Shown: in pieces, positions 60,215-64,000 of the stretch
Numbering within the stretch: the first letter of the stretch is position 1
Layout: every line of letters starts with the position of its first letter
Assembly: GCA_028280265.1 (NCBI GenBank)
Contig: JANQMD010000026.1
Span: forward strand, 1 to 64,000
Length of the DNA stretch: 64,000 nucleotides
Direction: 5' to 3'
Origin: Flavobacteriaceae bacterium
Lineage (GTDB): Bacteria > Bacteroidota > Bacteroidia > Flavobacteriales > Flavobacteriaceae
Notes under the pieces: model-generated
The model's database searches: none
What the model saw: only the letters and a program-made list of their open reading frames with translations
What the model was told of the DNA's origin: nothing
Position numbers and translations under genes: made by a program

Positions 60215-60769
60215 ATGAATGAGGAAATTGAGTTTATTATTGATGCAGCCAAAGAGCAAATGCAAAATGCAATTGATCATTTAGTAAAGGAACTAAGAAG
60301 TATTAGAGCTGGTAAAGCTTCTCCATCAATGTTGGCAAATATTATGGTTGAGTATTACGGTTCTCAGACTCCATTAAGTCAAGTTGCTAATGTAAACACC
60401 CCAGATGCTAGAACAATTAGCGTACAACCATGGGAAAAGCAGATGCTTCAAGAAATTGAAAAAGCAATTATGATTGCTAATATTGGTTTCAATCCCATGA
60501 ATAATGGAGAAAGTATTATTATCAATGTTCCTCCTTTAACTGAAGAAAGACGTAAAAATCTTGCAAAACAAGCAAAAGCCGAAGCAGAACATGCAAAAGT
60601 TGGCGTACGAAATGCTAGAAAAGATGCGAACAATGACGTAAAAAAACTAGATGCGTCTGACGATCTTAAAAAAAATACAGAAACAGACATTCAAGAGTTA
60701 ACAGATTCTTTTGTAAAAAAAATAGATGAAATGCTCGTTGTAAAAGAGCAAGAAATCATGACTGTTTAG
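60215..60769 (+). CDS. frr: Ribosome recycling factor
   Basis: LRSIRAGKASPSMLANIMVEYYGSQTPLSQVANV, QPWEKQMLQEIEKAI, PPLTEERRKNLAKQAK. Confidence 0.97.
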   Translation: MNEEIEFIIDAAKEQMQNAIDHLVKELRSIRAGKASPSMLANIMVEYYGSQTPLSQVANVNTPDARTISVQPWEKQMLQEIEKAIMIANIGFNPMNNGESIIINVPPLTEERRKNLAKQAKAEAEHAKVGVRNARKDANNDVKKLDASDDLKKNTETDIQELTDSFVKKIDEMLVVKEQEIMTV

Positions 60770-60789
60770 AATACAGAAACAAAAAAATG

Positions 60790-60816
60790 AGAGTGCAAAA
60801 AGCACTCTTTTTTTAT
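60790..60816 (+). terminator. Terminator after frr
   Basis: GAGTGC-aaaaa-GCACTC + T8. Confidence 0.85.
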
Positions 60817-60861
60817 CCCCTTCTATAAGTACAAATAACTACCTTTGCAAAAAAATTTAGA

Positions 60862-63234
60862 ATGGATTTTTGGTCAAGAGTATCACGCATTATCTTAAGA
60901 AATAGATATCTGATACTCATTTTTATAGCTGCCTTTACTGCTTTTTTAGTAAGTCAAATGAAATATATGAGATTTTCATATACAGAGGCAAACTTATTAC
61001 CCGAAAACCACGAAGTAAACATTCAATACAATCAATTTCTAGATATTTTTGGTGAAGAAGGAAATTTAATTCTTCTGGGTGTTAAGGACTCTACCCTATT
61101 TACGCCCGAAAAGTTTAATGCCTGGAATGATCTTGCTAAATCTTTTGACTCTATAGATGGAATCGATTTTACAGTTTCTATTGCTGATGTTAAAAAACTA
61201 AAGGTCGATAGAAAAAAGCGAAAATTTACACTAGAACCTCTTTACAAAACTATTCCCAACACTAGAAAAGAGGTTTATTCAGTAAAAAAACAGCTTTTTG
61301 AAAACCTTCCTTTTTATGATAACCTACTCTATAACAAAGAAACTGGGACCATTCAAACTGCAATTTATATTGATAAGAAAATCGTCAACACTCCTAAGCG
61401 AAAGACATTTGTTTTTGATCAATTAGTCCCTAAGATCAGTGAGTTTGAAAAGATAAATAATCTAGATGTAAGAGTATCTGGAATGCCGTATATCCGAACC
61501 TTAAACTCTCAAAATATTGTCGATGAAATTAGTCTTTTTGTAGGCGGGGCTCTTTTGATAACTGCATTGATTTTCTTTTTCTTTTTTCGATCTTTCAGAG
61601 CTACATTTATAACTCTTTTAGTGGTAACAGTTGGGGTAATCTGGGCGTTTGGATTTATTGGTTGGTTAGGCTATGAGATTACTATTTTAACAGCTTTAAT
61701 ACCTCCTTTAATTATTGTAATTGGAGTTCCCAATGCAGTATTTCTCATCAATAAGTACCAACAAGAGATTAAAAAGCATGGTCAGCAAGCAAAAGCTTTA
61801 CAGAGAGTTATTACCAAAATTGGAAATGCTACTTTAATGACCAATATTACTACGGCTTCTGGTTTTGCTACATTCGTTTTTGTAAAAAGTCAACTACTGC
61901 GTGAGTTTGGTATCCTTGCTTCACTGAATATCATTAGTATTTTCATTTTAGCACTACTCATTATTCCCATCATCTACAGTTTTATGGCTCCTCCTAAACC
62001 AAAACATTTAAATCATCTAGAGCGCAAGTGGATGGAAAATGTAGTGAATTGGATGGAGAAAATGGTACGAGAGCAGAGAATAGCTGTTTACATTACCACA
62101 GTAATAGTTATTATTCTAGGAATTATCGGATTGTATCAAATTAGAGTTTCTGGAAGTCTGATTGAAGATATGCCTAAAGGAAAAGCTTTTTACAAGGATA
62201 TTAAATTTTTTGAAAGAGAATTTGGAGGTATTATGCCACTTGAAATTTTAGTAGACACTAAAAAGGAAAAAGGAGTGATGAAGTTGTCTACTTTAAAAAG
62301 GATCGAAAAAATTAATGAGACGATTGAAACTTTTCCTGAGCTTTCGAAGCCTGTATCAATTACCAACTTAGTAAAATATTCTAAACAAGCATATTACAAG
62401 GGAAATCCAAAATATTATCAATTACCCACGAATCAGGAACAGAGTTATATTTTTGCATACACTAAAAACTCTGATGGAAATGCAAACATGCTGAAGAATT
62501 TCGTAGATTCAACGGGAAGATATGCGAGAATTACAACATTCATGAAAGATATCGGAACTGATAAAATGGATGATATTCAAGAGCGTCTTCAACAAGTTAT
62601 TGACAAACGATTTCCAAGTGAACGCTATCAAGTATCTATGACTGGAAAAGCGCTTGTTTTTCTTAAGGGAACCAATTATTTAATTAGCAACTTAGTTTTT
62701 TCTTTGTCATTAGCCATTGTTTTAATTTCATTATTCATGGCATGGATGTTCCGGTCTTTTAGAATGATTCTCATTTCTATTATTCCCAACATGCTTCCTT
62801 TGCTTATCACCGCAGGGCTGATGGGGTTCTTTGACATCCCTATTAAACCCTCTACAATCTTAGTATTTAGTATTGCTTTTGGTATATCTGTAGACGACAC
62901 CATTCACTTTTTAGCCAAATACCGACAGGAACTCATTGCAAATAACTGGAAAATACGAAAATCTGTTTATGCAGCTTTAAGAGAAACAGGTGTAAGTATG
63001 TTTTACACATCCATTGTATTATTTTTTGGATTTCTTGTATTTACCGTTTCTAGCTTTGGTGGAACCATTGCACTGGGAGGTTTGGTATCTATTACACTTT
63101 TATTCGCCATGGTTTCTAATCTGCTTTTACTACCTTCATTGCTACTAACTTTTGAGAATAAAATTGCTAATAAAAAGGTTTTCAAAGAACCATCTATAAA
63201 AATTATACCAAGAGAAGAAGAGGATGGAAAATGA
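60862..63234 (+). CDS. MMPL/RND superfamily transporter
   Basis: ~12 TM segments, large periplasmic loops, SVDDTIHFLAKYRQE. Confidence 0.9.
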   Translation: MDFWSRVSRIILRNRYLILIFIAAFTAFLVSQMKYMRFSYTEANLLPENHEVNIQYNQFLDIFGEEGNLILLGVKDSTLFTPEKFNAWNDLAKSFDSIDGIDFTVSIADVKKLKVDRKKRKFTLEPLYKTIPNTRKEVYSVKKQLFENLPFYDNLLYNKETGTIQTAIYIDKKIVNTPKRKTFVFDQLVPKISEFEKINNLDVRVSGMPYIRTLNSQNIVDEISLFVGGALLITALIFFFFFRSFRATFITLLVVTVGVIWAFGFIGWLGYEITILTALIPPLIIVIGVPNAVFLINKYQQEIKKHGQQAKALQRVITKIGNATLMTNITTASGFATFVFVKSQLLREFGILASLNIISIFILALLIIPIIYSFMAPPKPKHLNHLERKWMENVVNWMEKMVREQRIAVYITTVIVIILGIIGLYQIRVSGSLIEDMPKGKAFYKDIKFFEREFGGIMPLEILVDTKKEKGVMKLSTLKRIEKINETIETFPELSKPVSITNLVKYSKQAYYKGNPKYYQLPTNQEQSYIFAYTKNSDGNANMLKNFVDSTGRYARITTFMKDIGTDKMDDIQERLQQVIDKRFPSERYQVSMTGKALVFLKGTNYLISNLVFSLSLAIVLISLFMAWMFRSFRMILISIIPNMLPLLITAGLMGFFDIPIKPSTILVFSIAFGISVDDTIHFLAKYRQELIANNWKIRKSVYAALRETGVSMFYTSIVLFFGFLVFTVSSFGGTIALGGLVSITLLFAMVSNLLLLPSLLLTFENKIANKKVFKEPSIKIIPREEEDGK

Positions 63235-63235
63235 A

Positions 63236-63285
63236 AAAATTGGAGATAGAATTAAAAACTCTCTCATTCTCCAATTTTCTTTTTA
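63236..63285 (+). terminator. Terminator after MMPL transporter
   Basis: AAAATTGGAGA..TCTCCAATTTT followed by cttttt. Confidence 0.6.
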
Positions 63286-63505
63286 GCAATTTTCCCCTTA
63301 AAAAGCAGACGGTGAGTAAAAACTCAACCGCTGCTTCAACAATTTAATAGCTAAATGATTCCATTGCTAAATACATTATTTAATATATTTACGAAATCGC
63401 ATATTAAATTGCGTGGTAATTAGTATTAACAATCCAAAAGTAGCTTTTAAAGAAAAGCTAGTCAACTGTGTCTTTCCACAGGTTTTTGGATATGGTCGTT
63501 TTTGT

Positions 63506-64000
63506 ATGAAAGAAAAATATGGTGAGTTGACAAAATCTCTTGTCACTGATACCCCTGCAAATCTAAATAGCAAGGTATATAATCATTATTTAAAAACAAT
63601 CCCTCACTTTGACAGTGAAGCTGTGTATGTATATTCATTCAAAGAGAAAAGAATGCTCTTTGCTAAAGGATGGGAAAGTCTATTAGGATATAAAGACGAT
63701 GAGATTTCTATGCTCAAAATCGTTAGTATCACCACTCCTAGGTATCAAAATTTTGCCAATGAATTGAATGACAAAGCACTTCAGTTCATCGCTACAAAAA
63801 CAGAAGATTTAGAGCAATACAGCTTTACTTTAGAAGTAGAGAAAATTCATAAGAATGGCTCACACATTCCACTATTTTCTAGGATCGGTGTTTTAAAATC
63901 TCATCAAGGAAGAATTCAAGAAATTATGGGCACCTCGCATGTTGTAAAATCATTACACTTTGGAAAGGTGATGCAGTATGCAGCTTATGGCCCTGATAAA
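63506..64000 (+). CDS. Partial ORF: PAS-domain-like N-terminus of a probable LuxR-type regulator (truncated by window)
   Basis: MKEKYGELTKSLVTDTPANLNSKVYNHYLKTIPHFDSEAVYVYSFKEKRMLFAKGWESLLGYKDDEISMLKIVSITTP... open to window end; not in ORF track. Confidence 0.65.
   Translation, partial: MKEKYGELTKSLVTDTPANLNSKVYNHYLKTIPHFDSEAVYVYSFKEKRMLFAKGWESLLGYKDDEISMLKIVSITTPRYQNFANELNDKALQFIATKTEDLEQYSFTLEVEKIHKNGSHIPLFSRIGVLKSHQGRIQEIMGTSHVVKSLHFGKVMQYAAYGPDK

Overview
AT-rich chromosomal window, most consistent with a Flavobacteriaceae-type Bacteroidota: it has TTTG-N19-TAnnTTTG promoters, T9SS/PorZ, TonB receptors with CarboxypepD_reg-like domains and ABC-F/Uup. No rRNA, tRNA, CRISPR, transposase or prophage was recognised. 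Main blocks: (1) 1-960, an intergenic region with repeated modules (a conserved inverted repeat plus intrinsic terminators). (2) 4.1-11.4 kb, a PhoB/PhoR-like two-component system divergent from a TonB-dependent receptor and two tandem paralogous beta-helix lipoproteins; the divergent intergenic region holds six GTTA-like motifs phased at exactly 11 bp, which looks like a PhoB/PhoP box array. (3) 13.7-42.7 kb, a large surface-polysaccharide (O-antigen/capsule) locus with a complete-looking CMP-legionaminic-acid (Ptm/Leg) pathway, an N-acetyl-sugar amidotransferase with HisH/HisF partners, rfbBAC without rfbD, glf, fcl, gmd+rmd-like, wzx, two adjacent O-antigen ligase/polymerase-like genes, Wzz-like and a WcaJ-like initiating transferase. 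(4) 42.7-64 kb, mostly housekeeping genes (S41 protease, rnpA, acyl-CoA dehydrogenase, tesB, TonB receptor-recO-porZ operon, plsC-like, trpS, pyrH, frr, MMPL/RND). Items not in the ORF track: a candidate ~98-nt structured sRNA with its own promoter and terminator (about 56636-56733, minus), an 8-Cys 57-aa micro-ORF (47741-47914, minus) and a truncated PAS/LuxR-like regulator at the right edge. All functional calls come from reading the sequence by eye; no database search was run.
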